DNA from: Pseudomonas sp. HMWF032
GTDB taxonomy: Bacteria; Pseudomonadota; Gammaproteobacteria; Pseudomonadales; Pseudomonadaceae
NCBI RefSeq assembly: GCF_003060885.1
Contig: NZ_QAIG01000008.1
Location: forward strand, 285,904 to 349,903
Length of the DNA: 64,000 nt
Reading direction: 5' to 3'
This document shows, piece after piece, positions 49,085 through 59,035 of this stretch (position 1 is its first letter; each line of letters opens with the position of its first letter). The translations under genes and the position numbers were made by a program. The notes beneath the pieces are model-generated. The model was not told the origin of the DNA. It worked only from the letters and a program-made list of their open reading frames with translations, and made no database searches.

Positions 49085-50101
49085 TCACCACTTTACATAC
49101 TGGTCTTCGACAAACCCCCAGAGGTTGTCGATCGGCACCGAAGGCCGGCCGAATGGACGCAACACGCCGTTGAATTGACCGAAAATCTGTTTGAAATTAC
49201 TCGCCAACAGCCCGACATTCAGCCGCTCCTTGTGCAGACCACGGCCCTCAAACTGCAACTCTACCTGGCCATCATGGGAGGTGATCGTCCAGGGCTGCAG
49301 TGGCAGATCACGGTCGAAGACAAAGCGTACCGTATCCACCTTGAGCAGCTCACCATCCAGCCAGAAGCAGTTCTCGGTAAAGCTGGTTTCATTGACTCCG
49401 CAGGACAGGTTCAGTCCCACCCGCTGCTCGCCCGCCAGACCGGACAGACACGCCCAGTTCCAATGCGTTTCGGGGCGCATGTAGCCGGCCGACCAGTCGT
49501 GGTGAGCAAAGGCGCCGATTTGCGCCAGATCGAAATCCCCCAACGCACTGCGTACCTGGCCCGAGCAACGGACTCCCGCGACTTTCTGCGCATAGACCCA
49601 CCCATTGACTGCCGTAGGCGTGTTGATGCACATCGGCTGAAAAGCAGGCTCTGCCTCGGAGAAACAGGCATCGATACGCGTGCCATCATCCAGCTCCACC
49701 AGCAAACGCTTTTCCCGCGAAGAGGCGCTGTTTTCCAAACGCAGCACGTTACGCCCAAAATGCACCTCGCACACGCCCTGATTCGGGGTCTGGGAGAACT
49801 GACTGCCAAAGCCCAGCGGCAGCTTGAACTGCCGCTCAATCATGCGCCCACTTGCCGGGTGGAACAGATAGACAAACCCCACGCCCAGCAGGCTGAGATT
49901 GGCCAGAGCACAGCCACCAATCAGCTCGTCACTGATCAGGCCAAAATACTGAAACTGATGAAAACGCCGCCATTTAGCTAGCGCACCCAGCTTGCGCCCC
50001 ATGGGCGAGCGGAAGTCGAAATCACGGTAATTGATCAGCGCTGGAGCGGCGGGGAAAATGCCGTAATGCGGCTGGCCGTTGGCTTGAATCAGTCGGTCCA
50101 T
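49085..50101 (-). CDS. DUF2804 family protein
   Basis: A 338-residue protein of the DUF2804 family, related by fold to carotenoid/hydroxyneurosporene-type beta-barrels. No catalytic motif can be named. It has many aromatic residues (WNWACLSG, HHDWSAGYM) and no signal peptide or membrane segment. It lies between marR and the diguanylate cyclase gene, all on the minus strand, with its own 120-bp upstream gap. Function unknown; a lipid or isoprenoid role has been suggested for the fold. Confidence 0.78.
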   Translation of the reverse strand: MDRLIQANGQPHYGIFPAAPALINYRDFDFRSPMGRKLGALAKWRRFHQFQYFGLISDELIGGCALANLSLLGVGFVYLFHPASGRMIERQFKLPLGFGSQFSQTPNQGVCEVHFGRNVLRLENSASSREKRLLVELDDGTRIDACFSEAEPAFQPMCINTPTAVNGWVYAQKVAGVRCSGQVRSALGDFDLAQIGAFAHHDWSAGYMRPETHWNWACLSGLAGEQRVGLNLSCGVNETSFTENCFWLDGELLKVDTVRFVFDRDLPLQPWTITSHDGQVELQFEGRGLHKERLNVGLLASNFKQIFGQFNGVLRPFGRPSVPIDNLWGFVEDQYVKW

Positions 50102-50223
50102 GGATGCACTTCACTAAAGGAAACTGCCGTGGATGCTAGCACCGGGACTCATACGCCAGCATTCACCGCACGCGCCAAGCACAGCGGCAAAATCGGCCAC
50201 CCGGCACGCAACGCAGCACGGCC

Positions 50224-51387
50224 TCAGGCCACCACCTGATTGCGGCCAAACGCCTTGGCTTCATACAGCGCGCGATCGGCATGCTCATACAACTGCGCCA
50301 GCGCCCCACCTTCGCCCGGTTGAATGCAGGCAATACCAATCGACATGGTCAACACATTCGCCGTGTCGGAAGCCGTGTGCTCGATGCTCAGGGCCTGCAG
50401 GGTCAGACGCAAAGCCTCGGCGTGATTACGTGCCTCGGCCTCGCTGATGTCATACAGCAACACGGCGAACTCTTCACCGCCCAGGCGCACGGCCATGTCC
50501 AAGGGCCGCCGTGCAGCGTCCTGCAAGAGACTGCCGATGCGCTGCAGCACGTTGTCGCCGGCCTGGTGGCCATAGCGATCGTTATACGCTTTGAAATGGT
50601 CGACATCACACAGCAGCAATGCCAGACAGCGCTCCTCACGCTTGGCCTGCCGCCACAGCCGCTCGAACTGACGATTAAAGCTACGCCGATTGTGCAAGCC
50701 GGTCAGGCTGTCATGATCAGCCCACACCCGCATCAGCCGACTAATCAGGAAATGCTCACGCGACTTGAACTCCAGCAGGTAGCAACCCACCGCACCAATC
50801 AAGTTGCCGAACACCAGAAACAAGGTGTTGTTGATCAACCGGGGCAGGTCAATGCCATCCATGACCACCTCCACCAGCACATAGATCAGCATCACCAGCA
50901 ATGAACAATACAGAGCTTCGGCCAGGCGTAGGCCAACCAGAAAATAGGCGGCCATACAGATCAGCAGCAGCCCCTCGTAGGGGTAATCCGGATCCACACG
51001 GTGCGCAATCCCCACCACCAGCGCCGCGGAGACCCCGAGTGCCAGCACACAGACCAGACTCAGCGGTTGCAGCAAATGAATGTACTTGCGCTGAATCAAT
51101 AATCCGCCAAAGACACAGAGCAGCAGGAATACCGACATGCGGATGGCCAGCATCCACCAGACTTCGGACGTTTTGATCAGGGCAAAGTCAAATGCCGCGA
51201 AAGCCAGCCAGACCAGAATGCCTACCGTCAGCGCAATGCGCTTGAGCTCATAAGTGTCATCGCGCAGGTAATCGCGATACTCCTGCTCAAGCGGTCGAGA
51301 AAAACGCAACAAACGAAACCCCGATGCCAATTGATCGGCATATGGGTTGGGGCGGACATCATCTAGCCAGGCATGGGGGAGTGACAC
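50224..51387 (-). CDS. hsbD: Membrane diguanylate cyclase, HsbD-like
   Basis: A 387-residue protein. Six predicted membrane helices (about 50-205) precede a GGDEF domain (about 225-387) with active site GGEEF and DVDHFKAYNDRYGH, so it should make c-di-GMP. RPLD, four residues before the active site, is not clearly an inhibitory RxxD. In P. aeruginosa the cyclase next to recQ is HsbD, which acts in the HptB-HsbR-HsbA motility/biofilm pathway. The gene name rests on synteny with recQ and the UPF0149 gene; hsbRA is not here. GTG start with GAGG. Confidence 0.78.
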   Translation of the reverse strand: MSLPHAWLDDVRPNPYADQLASGFRLLRFSRPLEQEYRDYLRDDTYELKRIALTVGILVWLAFAAFDFALIKTSEVWWMLAIRMSVFLLLCVFGGLLIQRKYIHLLQPLSLVCVLALGVSAALVVGIAHRVDPDYPYEGLLLICMAAYFLVGLRLAEALYCSLLVMLIYVLVEVVMDGIDLPRLINNTLFLVFGNLIGAVGCYLLEFKSREHFLISRLMRVWADHDSLTGLHNRRSFNRQFERLWRQAKREERCLALLLCDVDHFKAYNDRYGHQAGDNVLQRIGSLLQDAARRPLDMAVRLGGEEFAVLLYDISEAEARNHAEALRLTLQALSIEHTASDTANVLTMSIGIACIQPGEGGALAQLYEHADRALYEAKAFGRNQVVA

Positions 51388-51487
51388 CGGAACCTCTGCA
51401 GCAGGATGCCTAACCCCACCTTAGCCGCTCAAACCCAGGCCCACAAGCGCGAGCCTCTTTGATGCCGGGTGACGCAGCAGGCAACAA

Positions 51488-53614
51488 TCAGGCCTCAAAT
51501 TCCGCCTGCAAGGCCGCACGCACGCAGTGCAGGATGCCCAGCTCAACCCGTCCGGCAAACTGCTCGCTGATCGCCGCCACCGGCGGCAGCTCACCCTCGC
51601 CATCGAGGAAAGCGTCCTGTATTTCACCCAGTAAAGCCTCGGGCACATCCAGCGCCTGCTCCAGCGACAACTGCTGCCTCGCGATGGCTTCGGCCAGCAG
51701 ACCGTAGACATTCTTTTCACTGCAGTTGAGCTGTCCGGCAATCTGCGCCGGGGTCATACCGGCACGGGCCAGACTGACCAGTTCGTGACGCAGATCAAGC
51801 ACCGCGCGCGGCGCCTCATCAGCCGCGCCGAGCACCTCAAGGAATGCCTCGCCATAGCGCTCAAGCTTGCGCGCACCAACCCCACTGACCCGCGCCATCT
51901 CAGCCAGGGTACTGGGCTGGCTGCGCAACATCTCCAGCAAGGTGGCATCGGGGAAGATTACATAAGGCGGCACACCATGCTCTTCCGCCAGTTTGCGCCG
52001 CAAGGCACGCAGCGCTTCCCACTGACCACGCTCCTCTCCACGCACCAGTTGGCTGGCGGCACTGCTGGAGGCCTTGGCACTTTGTTGCGGTTTCAGATCC
52101 CGACGCAGCTGCAGGCTGACCTCACCTTTGAGCAAAGGCCGGCAACTGTCAGAGAGACGCAGCCCCCCAAAGCCTTCCAGATCAACATCCGCCAAGCCAC
52201 GCGCCACCAGCTGACGGAATAACGAGCGCCACTCCCCTTCGACCAGTGCCTTGCCAATGCCGAACACCGCCAGGTGTTGATGCCCCACAGCGCGGATTTT
52301 CTCGTTATCGCGCCCGAGCAGGACATCAACCAGATGCCCCACCCCATAGCGCTGGCCGGTCCGGTAAATCGCCGACAGCGCCTGACGCGCCGGCTCGGTG
52401 GCATCCCAGGTCTGCACGCCATCGATGCAGTTGTCGCAATGCCCGCAGGGCTGCGGCATGTCTTCGTCGAAGTAGGCAAGCAACGCCTGGCGTCGGCAGC
52501 GGGTCTCCTCACAGAGCGCCAGCATGGCATCGAGTTTGTGCTGCTCAACGCGCTTGTGCCGCTCGTCACCCTCGGAGTTATTGAGCATCTGTTTGAGGAA
52601 AATCACATCCTGCAGGCCGTAGGCCATCCAGGCGTCCGCCGGCAGACCATCGCGCCCGGCACGTCCGGTTTCCTGGTAATAGGCTTCCAGGGATTTCGGC
52701 AGATCGAGATGGGCGACAAACCGCACGTTGGGCTTGTCGATGCCCATACCGAAGGCAATGGTCGCCACCATGATCAGCCCTTCCTCGTTGAGAAAGCGCC
52801 TCTGGTGATAAGCACGCAGCTCATTGGCCAGGCCAGCGTGATAGGGCAAAGCCGGGAAACCCTGCTCGGACAGGAAGGAAGCGACCTCCTCGACCTTCTT
52901 GCGCGACAGGCAGTAGACGATGCCAGCATCGCCCTTGCGTGCCGTGAGGAAGCTCAGCAACTGCTTGCGCGGCTGTTCCTTGGGCACGATGCGGTAGAAG
53001 ATGTTTGGTCGATCGAAGCTCGACAGAAAACGCTCGGCATTCTGCAGATGCAGGCGCTGGACGATTTCCTCGCGGGTGCGCATGTCCGCCGTGGCAGTCA
53101 GGGCAATACGCGGCACATTGGGGAACAGCTCGGCCAGTTGCCCCAGCTGCAAATACTCCGGGCGGAAATCATGCCCCCACTGCGACACGCAGTGCGCCTC
53201 GTCAATGGCGAACAGGGCAATCTGCAGATTCTCCAGAAACGCCAGCATGCGCGGCTGCACCAGCCGTTCAGGGGCCAGGTAGAGCATCTTGATTTCGCCG
53301 CGCTTTATTCGCTCGGCGATCTCGCGCTGCTCATCGGCGCTCAAGGTCGAGTTCAGCGCCACCGCGGCCACGCCCAGCTCATCAAGGGTGGCGACCTGAT
53401 CATCCATCAGCGCAATCAGCGGCGATACCACCACGGCCAGGCCATCACGCAGCAGCGCTGGCACCTGAAAGCACAGCGATTTGCCACCGCCAGTGGGCAT
53501 CAGCACCAGGGCATCGCCACCACTGGCCACACGCTCGATAATCGCCCCCTGACGGCCACGAAAGCTGTCGTAGCCGAAGACGTCTTTGAGGATGCGTTGC
53601 GCGTGTTCGAGCAT
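51488..53614 (-). CDS. recQ: ATP-dependent DNA helicase RecQ
   Basis: A 708-residue RecQ. Helicase motifs include MPTGGGKS (Walker A), [18 protein letters not shown] (DEAH and aromatic-rich loop), and [10 protein letters not shown]. The zinc-binding cysteines ([15 protein letters not shown]) and RQC follow, then an HRDC domain at about 525-600. It unwinds DNA in the RecF recombination pathway. The C-terminal 100 residues are an extra helical region. The start ATG follows GGAG and a TATAAT lies 26 bp upstream. Confidence 0.96.
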   Translation of the reverse strand: MLEHAQRILKDVFGYDSFRGRQGAIIERVASGGDALVLMPTGGGKSLCFQVPALLRDGLAVVVSPLIALMDDQVATLDELGVAAVALNSTLSADEQREIAERIKRGEIKMLYLAPERLVQPRMLAFLENLQIALFAIDEAHCVSQWGHDFRPEYLQLGQLAELFPNVPRIALTATADMRTREEIVQRLHLQNAERFLSSFDRPNIFYRIVPKEQPRKQLLSFLTARKGDAGIVYCLSRKKVEEVASFLSEQGFPALPYHAGLANELRAYHQRRFLNEEGLIMVATIAFGMGIDKPNVRFVAHLDLPKSLEAYYQETGRAGRDGLPADAWMAYGLQDVIFLKQMLNNSEGDERHKRVEQHKLDAMLALCEETRCRRQALLAYFDEDMPQPCGHCDNCIDGVQTWDATEPARQALSAIYRTGQRYGVGHLVDVLLGRDNEKIRAVGHQHLAVFGIGKALVEGEWRSLFRQLVARGLADVDLEGFGGLRLSDSCRPLLKGEVSLQLRRDLKPQQSAKASSSAASQLVRGEERGQWEALRALRRKLAEEHGVPPYVIFPDATLLEMLRSQPSTLAEMARVSGVGARKLERYGEAFLEVLGAADEAPRAVLDLRHELVSLARAGMTPAQIAGQLNCSEKNVYGLLAEAIARQQLSLEQALDVPEALLGEIQDAFLDGEGELPPVAAISEQFAGRVELGILHCVRAALQAEFEA

Positions 53615-53639
53615 GAAAGGTCTCCGAAACAAGCCGCGC

Positions 53640-53645
53640 ATTATA
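53640..53645 (-). promoter_or_regulatory. -10 element of recQ
   Basis: A perfect TATAAT on the minus strand, 26 bp before the recQ ATG; no good -35 seen. Confidence 0.5.
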
Positions 53646-53780
53646 CGCAAGTGCCACTTGAGCACGCGCAGGCCTGGTGGAGTTTGATCCGAATTTCACC
53701 CACCATGGCCTGCGGCTATGGCCGCTGTGGCCGCTCTAGACTAGAATTCAGCCTCGTTTACTCCCTCAAGGTAGCCCCCG

Positions 53781-54368
53781 ATGTCCTTCGCCGAGCAACT
53801 CTCCCGCCTGCAAGCCTTCCTCGATGCCGATGAGCTGCATGAAGAGGCACTGGACTACATCGCCGCCCATGGCTACCTGACAGCCCTGTCGATCTGCCCG
53901 GAAAAGGTCCCCGAGCGCGAGTGGATCGACGCGCTGTTCTCCGAACCGCCGCATTACCGCAGTCATGCCGAACGTGAAGAGATCGAAGCGACCCTGATTC
54001 AGCTGCAAAACCATATCGCCCGCCAACTGGCCAGCGATGATGAGCCGGAAGTACCGTGTGAGCTCGACTTGGGTGATGAGCCCGACGACTCCGACCTGCG
54101 CGGCTGGTGCATCGGTTTCATGGAAGGCGTGTTTCTGCGTGAGGCGGTGTGGTTCGACGATGCCGAAGATGAAGTCAGCGAGTTGCTGCTGCCGATCATG
54201 GTCGGCTCCGGCCTGTTCGACGAGCAACCCGAGTTCGCTGAAATCGCCCGCGACCGCGATCTGGTCGACAGCATGATTGATCAGATTCCCGAGCTGCTGA
54301 CCGCCCTGTTCCTGCTGTGCAATGCGCCGGAAGAAAAACCGGCCCTTCTGAAACCGCGCCACCACTAA
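53781..54368 (+). CDS. UPF0149 (YecA/YgfB-like) family protein
   Basis: A 195-residue acidic helical protein of the UPF0149 family. The motif RGWCIGFMEGVF is characteristic. It lacks the C-terminal SEC-C zinc motif of YecA and so is YgfB-like. In P. aeruginosa a YgfB homologue is linked to ampDh3 control and beta-lactam resistance; whether this one is the orthologue cannot be told here. It is next to recQ (divergent). Confidence 0.85.
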   Translation: MSFAEQLSRLQAFLDADELHEEALDYIAAHGYLTALSICPEKVPEREWIDALFSEPPHYRSHAEREEIEATLIQLQNHIARQLASDDEPEVPCELDLGDEPDDSDLRGWCIGFMEGVFLREAVWFDDAEDEVSELLLPIMVGSGLFDEQPEFAEIARDRDLVDSMIDQIPELLTALFLLCNAPEEKPALLKPRHH

Positions 54369-54369
54369 G

Positions 54370-54387
54370 CACGCGCCATGGCGCGTG
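54370..54387. repeat. Perfect 18-bp palindrome over the ybaN start codon
   Basis: CACGCGCCATGGCGCGTG, a perfect palindrome centred on the ybaN ATG. In RNA it gives a 7-bp GC stem with the tetraloop CAUG containing the start codon. Confidence 0.75.
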
Positions 54388-54776
54388 AGATTCAGGAGCA
54401 GCGTAACCCTGCCCTTCGCTATGCTCTGCTGGCCATCGGCTGGCTGAGCGTGGCGCTGGGAGTGGTTGGTATTTTCCTCCCAGTCCTGCCTACCACGCCT
54501 TTTCTACTGCTGGCGGCCGCCTGTTTTATGCGCAGCTCGAAGCGCTTCTACCTGTGGCTGGTCAATCACCGCCAGCTTGGCCCGTGGATCGTCGACTACC
54601 TCGAAGGCCAGGGCATTCCGCTCAAGGGCAAGGTCTACGCCATCAGCCTGATGTGGCTGAGCATCGGCCTGTCGTGCTACCTGGTGCCACTGTTCTGGGC
54701 ACGAGCCTTTATGTTGACCAGCGCGGTGCTGGTCAGCCTGTATATCCTCAGGCAGAAGACCCTGATCAAATCCTAG
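54378..54776 (+). CDS. ybaN: YbaN-like DUF454 membrane protein
   Basis: A 132-residue inner-membrane protein with DUF454 (GWLSVALGVVGIFLPVLPTT, then LLLAAACFMRSSKRFY). About three or four helices. Function unknown in general; homologues are near haem or iron genes in some species. The ATG is 9 bp after the preceding stop, without a Shine-Dalgarno sequence, inside an 18-bp palindrome, so translation may depend on coupling to the gene before. Confidence 0.85.
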   Translation: MAREIQEQRNPALRYALLAIGWLSVALGVVGIFLPVLPTTPFLLLAAACFMRSSKRFYLWLVNHRQLGPWIVDYLEGQGIPLKGKVYAISLMWLSIGLSCYLVPLFWARAFMLTSAVLVSLYILRQKTLIKS

Positions 54777-54888
54777 CGGCGCACGCCGCCCTCGTCGGGG
54801 GTGTGGCCGGTGCGGATTCACAGCCGAAATACGGCAAAATGCATAGGCAGCACCTAGACTTGCTCGATCTCTGGTCGAGGCGTTTTAA

Positions 54889-55581
54889 ATGCCAGCCCGT
54901 CAGTACTGCAGCCTTAATTCAATATCGCTCAAGCGCGCCGCGTTGGGCTGCAGTGCACTCCTGCTGGGTCTGGCCAGCGCGCTGGCCAACTGGGACTTCG
55001 GCGTGATCCTGAAAAATGCCGAAAGCCGCTACGGCAGCCTCGGCGCCGCCAAACAGCGCATCCTGGCCTGGGAAGCACAAATCAAGGCCAGTGGCAGCAG
55101 CAGCGAAAGAGACAAACTCAGCGAGGTCAATCGCTTCTTCAACCGGCAAATACGCTTCACCGATGATATTCGTCTGTGGAAACAGAACGACTACTGGGCC
55201 ACCCCCATCGAGATGCTGGTCAAGGGTGCCGGCGACTGCGAAGACTATTCCATCGCCAAGTATTTCACCCTGCGCCGCCTCGGCATTCCCAGCGACAAGC
55301 TGCGCATCACTTACGTCAAGGCACTCAATTACAACCAGGCGCATATGGTGCTGACCTACTACGCCAGCCCCGGTGCCGAACCACTGGTGCTGGACAACCT
55401 GATCAATGAAATAAAACCCGCCTCGCAGCGCAAAGACCTGCTGCCGGTCTATGCATTCAATGCCGAAGGGCTCTATCTCGCAGGCTCCAATAGCAAAAAG
55501 AGCGATTCCAAAAAGCTCTCGCGCTGGCAGGACATCTTGAAAAAAATGCGCACGGAGGGCTTCGCCATCGGCGAAGGCTAG
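54889..55581 (+). CDS. lapG: LapG periplasmic cysteine protease
   Basis: A 230-residue bacterial transglutaminase-like cysteine proteinase. The triad is Cys117 (GAGDCEDYSIAKY), His152 (NQAHMVLTYY) and Asp169 (LVLDNL). A hydrophobic N-terminal signal runs to about residue 34. LapG cleaves the LapA-type adhesin from the cell surface when c-di-GMP is low, and is held inactive by LapD. Start with GAGG eight bases upstream. The substrate adhesin gene is not in this window. Confidence 0.94.
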   Translation: MPARQYCSLNSISLKRAALGCSALLLGLASALANWDFGVILKNAESRYGSLGAAKQRILAWEAQIKASGSSSERDKLSEVNRFFNRQIRFTDDIRLWKQNDYWATPIEMLVKGAGDCEDYSIAKYFTLRRLGIPSDKLRITYVKALNYNQAHMVLTYYASPGAEPLVLDNLINEIKPASQRKDLLPVYAFNAEGLYLAGSNSKKSDSKKLSRWQDILKKMRTEGFAIGEG

Positions 55582-55590
55582 GAGGAACCT

Positions 55591-57540
55591 ATGTCTCTAC
55601 TCAAGCAGCTATTTCTCGCCATCTGCCTGTTCCTGGTCGTGGCCTTTACTGGGAGTTTTATCGCCGGAGTGGAAAGCTCCCGCGAACAACTGCTCAGCCA
55701 GCTGCGCTCCCACGCGCAGGACGCCGCAACCGCACTGGGCCTGTCGATGACACCGCACGTGGATGATCCGGCAATGATCGAACTGATGGTCAGCTCGATC
55801 TTCGACAGCGGCTATTTCACCAGCATCCGTGTGGTGCACATCCCCAATGACCAAGTGATAGTCGAACGACGCAGCGACGATGCCAGCGCCGAAACCGTCC
55901 CCGCCTGGTTCAGCGAGTTGGTGAACCTGCAGCCCCAGGGCGGCGATGCGCTGATCATGCGCGGCTGGGAACAGGCCGCGCGGGTCGAGGTGCTCAGCCA
56001 CCCGCAATTCGCCCTGGCCAAACTCTGGGACAGCGCCATCGGCAGTCTGCTCTGGCTGCTGCTCTGCGGGCTGGTCAGCGCCGTACTCGGCGGCTGGCTG
56101 CTGCGCACCCAACTGCGCCCCCTGGATAACATGGTGCAGCAGGCCCAGGCCATTTCTCGCCGTGAGTTTCTTACCCTGCCCAAAGTGCCGCGCACCCCTG
56201 AACTCAAGCGCGTGGTAACCGCCATGAACCAGATGGTGGAAAAGCTGAAAACCCTGTTCGCTGAAGAGGCCGCGCGCAGCGAAAAACTGCGCGAAGAGGC
56301 CTATCAGGACAGCATCACAGGTTTGGCCAACCGCCGCTTGTTCGATATTCGCCTGGCTCACCAACTGGTTATCAACGAACAAAATGCCGATGGCTACCTG
56401 ATTCTATTAAGGGTTAACGATCTCGGCGGGCTGAACCAGCGCCTGGGCGGCCAACAGACCGACGCCTTGATTGCCGCTATTGGCGAACTGCTCAAGCGCC
56501 TGCTCAATAAAACCCAGCGCGCCAGCTGGTTGGCATCACGCAGCCGCGGCGGCGAATTTAGCCTGCTGGCCCCTGGGATTGGCAGCGAAGAAGCTGACCT
56601 GCTTGCCGGTGAGTTGCACAGCGGCCTGGAAAGTCTACGCCAGACGGGCGCCAGCGATTGTACGCCAGTCGCCCATATGGGCATTGCCGCCTTCCGTCCA
56701 GGCGAAGAACCCGGCCACGTTATCAGCCGCGCGGATCAGGCCCTGGCACAAGCGCAGAATGATCCGAGCCGCGACTGGGTACGTCTGGATGATTACCACA
56801 CACAACCGGCTCAGGGCCTGCACGAATGGCGTACCTGGATCGACGACGCGCTGAACAAGCGCAAGCTGCAACTGTATTTCCAACCGGTCACGCGGTGTGC
56901 TGATCGTCAACAGACACTCCACCTCAAAGTGCTGGCGCGCCTGCTTGATCCACAGGGCGAAGCCATTGCTGCCGGCCGCTTCCTGCCCTGGATTGAGCGC
57001 CTGGGCTGGACTGCGCGCTTTGACCTGGCCATGCTCGAACACTGCCTGGCCCATCTCAGCCAGCATGCGGCGCCGCTGGCACTCAGCTTATCGGCGGCCA
57101 CCCTGCGCGACAGCGAAACGCTCAAACGCATGTTCGACATTCTTCGCCAGCACCCACAGCAGGCCAACCTGCTGACGCTGGAAGTGGACGAACGCCACCT
57201 GCCACCGGCCGCGGAGCTGGAAGCCCTTAGCCAGAGCATCCGCGATACCGGTTTCAGCCTGGGCCTGCAACACTTTGGTGGACGTTTCAGCCTGATCGGC
57301 AACCTGACCCACCTGGGCCTGGCCTACCTGAAACTCGACGGCACCTATATCCGCGCCATCGACCAGGAAGGCGACAAGCGCATGTTTATCGAGGCAGTGT
57401 TCCGCGCCACCAATAGCATCGACCTGCCATTGATTGCGGAAATGGTGGAAACCGAGGGCGAGCTGGCAGTGCTCAAGGAGCTGGGGCTATATGGTGCAAT
57501 GGGCCGCCTACTGGGCGCGCCAGAACCGTGGAAAGACTGA
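55591..57540 (+). CDS. lapD: LapD c-di-GMP receptor
   Basis: A 649-residue inner-membrane protein: TM1 (about 4-24), periplasmic LapG-binding domain (25-150), TM2 (150-172), HAMP, degenerate GGDEF (RGGEF at 319-323) and degenerate EAL (KVL at 446-448, in place of EAL). Both degenerations are those of P. fluorescens LapD, which neither makes nor degrades c-di-GMP but binds it through the EAL domain and then sequesters LapG. A strong ribosome site (AGGAGG) and 9-bp spacing from lapG show one operon. Confidence 0.95.
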   Translation: MSLLKQLFLAICLFLVVAFTGSFIAGVESSREQLLSQLRSHAQDAATALGLSMTPHVDDPAMIELMVSSIFDSGYFTSIRVVHIPNDQVIVERRSDDASAETVPAWFSELVNLQPQGGDALIMRGWEQAARVEVLSHPQFALAKLWDSAIGSLLWLLLCGLVSAVLGGWLLRTQLRPLDNMVQQAQAISRREFLTLPKVPRTPELKRVVTAMNQMVEKLKTLFAEEAARSEKLREEAYQDSITGLANRRLFDIRLAHQLVINEQNADGYLILLRVNDLGGLNQRLGGQQTDALIAAIGELLKRLLNKTQRASWLASRSRGGEFSLLAPGIGSEEADLLAGELHSGLESLRQTGASDCTPVAHMGIAAFRPGEEPGHVISRADQALAQAQNDPSRDWVRLDDYHTQPAQGLHEWRTWIDDALNKRKLQLYFQPVTRCADRQQTLHLKVLARLLDPQGEAIAAGRFLPWIERLGWTARFDLAMLEHCLAHLSQHAAPLALSLSAATLRDSETLKRMFDILRQHPQQANLLTLEVDERHLPPAAELEALSQSIRDTGFSLGLQHFGGRFSLIGNLTHLGLAYLKLDGTYIRAIDQEGDKRMFIEAVFRATNSIDLPLIAEMVETEGELAVLKELGLYGAMGRLLGAPEPWKD

Positions 57541-57554
57541 TCCGCCAACGCAAA

Positions 57555-57583
57555 CGGGGTAGTCCGCTGTACAGCCTACCCCG
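57555..57583. terminator. Hairpin between lapD and fleR
   Basis: CGGGGTAG and CTACCCCG make an 8-bp stem with a 13-base loop between the converging genes lapD and fleR; no T-run. Weak bidirectional terminator candidate. Confidence 0.4.
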
Positions 57584-57619
57584 ATTCAAGTACAGCGCTT
57601 AGAGCCCATCCACAGTGGT

Positions 57620-59029
57620 TCAGCTGGCAAACAGATAACCTTCCACATCCATCCCGGCATCACGCATCTGCGCCAGCTTGTAGCGCAAGGTGCGCGGGCT
57701 AATACCCAGGCGCTCGGCGGCTTCCTTGCGACGACCACGCTCGGCGCGCAGGGTATCGATGATCATCTGGAACTCATGCCGACGCAGATCATCGCCCAAC
57801 GCACCAGCTTCAGCCGGCGAGGCGTCCTGCGGCGCAGGCGTGCTATTGACCACCACCGCCAACAGCGGCGACGGCGCAGGCGGCGTAACCGCCGAACCAA
57901 TAGGTGCCAGCAGGCAAAGATCCTGGGGCTGAATCAGCCCGCCCTGCTGCAGGATCAATGCGCGCTGAATAGCGTTATCCAGCTCGCGCACATTGCCCGG
58001 CCAGCTATGGCTCATCAGGCTCATCTGCGCCTGCGGGGAAAGCCGAATCGGCGCGTGATTCATTTTTTTCACATATTTGGCCAACAAGCGTTCGGCCAAC
58101 GGCACGATGTCCGCCGGGCGCTCACGAAGCGGTCGCCAGGCCAGTGGGAACACCGACAGACGATAGTAAAGGTCTTCACGGAAGCGCCCCGCCGCCACTT
58201 CTGCGGCCAAGTCACGGTTACTGGTGGCCAGCACGCGGATATCTAGAATAATCGGCTTGCGCGCGCCAACCCGCTCCACCTCACGCTCTTGCAGTACGCG
58301 CAGCAGCTTGGCCTGCAACCCCAGTGGCATTTCAGAAATTTCGTCGAGCAGAATGGTGCCGCCTTCGGCCAGCTCGAATTTGCCCGGCGCACTGGCAATT
58401 GCCCCGGTGAATGCGCCCTTCTCGTGGCCGAACAGCGTGGCCTCGAGCATGTTGTCCGGAATCGCCGCACAGTTGATGGCGATAAAGGGTTTGCTGCCAC
58501 GCGGCGACTGCTGGTGGATAAAGCGCGCCAGCACCTCTTTACCGGTACCAGACTCGCCCGTAATCAATACCGTGGAATCGCTCTGCGCCACCCGCGTGGC
58601 CAAAGCCAACAGCTGCACGCTGGCGGGTTCTTCGGCAACCGGGCCGTCCTGCTCGCTAACAGAAACCCGACCCAATGCATGCCGATCAACCAGCGTCAGC
58701 AAGGCCTTCGGTTCAAATGGCTTGACCAGGTAATCCGCCGCGCCCTGGCGCATGGCATCCACCGCCCGTTCCACGGCACCGAAAGCCGTCATAAGCAGCA
58801 CCGGCAATTGCGGCTGACGCTGGCGAATCTGCGCCAGTAACTGATGGCCATCCATGCCAGGCATGTTCACGTCACTGACCACCAGGCCAAACGGCTCTTC
58901 GGCAATCGCCAACAGCGCCGCTTCGGCGCACTCCACCGCCCGGTAATCATGCCCACCCAGCGCCAGGGTATCGCCCAGCGCCTCGCGCAGCGCGCGATCA
59001 TCTTCGACCAAAAGAATTTTGCTCGTCAT
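57620..59029 (-). CDS. fleR: Sigma-54-dependent response regulator FleR
   Basis: A 469-residue NtrC-type regulator: receiver at 1-120 with Asp53, AAA+ domain at about 135-370 with GESGTGKE (Walker A) and GAFTGA (sigma-54 contact), and a Fis-type HTH at about 430-465 (RRKEAAERLGISPRTLRYKL). It activates the class III flagellar genes after phosphorylation by FleS. It follows fleS by 6 bp. In most pseudomonads fliE and the basal-body genes come next in the same direction; here the convergent lapD does. Confidence 0.95.
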   Translation of the reverse strand: MTSKILLVEDDRALREALGDTLALGGHDYRAVECAEAALLAIAEEPFGLVVSDVNMPGMDGHQLLAQIRQRQPQLPVLLMTAFGAVERAVDAMRQGAADYLVKPFEPKALLTLVDRHALGRVSVSEQDGPVAEEPASVQLLALATRVAQSDSTVLITGESGTGKEVLARFIHQQSPRGSKPFIAINCAAIPDNMLEATLFGHEKGAFTGAIASAPGKFELAEGGTILLDEISEMPLGLQAKLLRVLQEREVERVGARKPIILDIRVLATSNRDLAAEVAAGRFREDLYYRLSVFPLAWRPLRERPADIVPLAERLLAKYVKKMNHAPIRLSPQAQMSLMSHSWPGNVRELDNAIQRALILQQGGLIQPQDLCLLAPIGSAVTPPAPSPLLAVVVNSTPAPQDASPAEAGALGDDLRRHEFQMIIDTLRAERGRRKEAAERLGISPRTLRYKLAQMRDAGMDVEGYLFAS

Positions 59030-59035
59030 GGCTGG

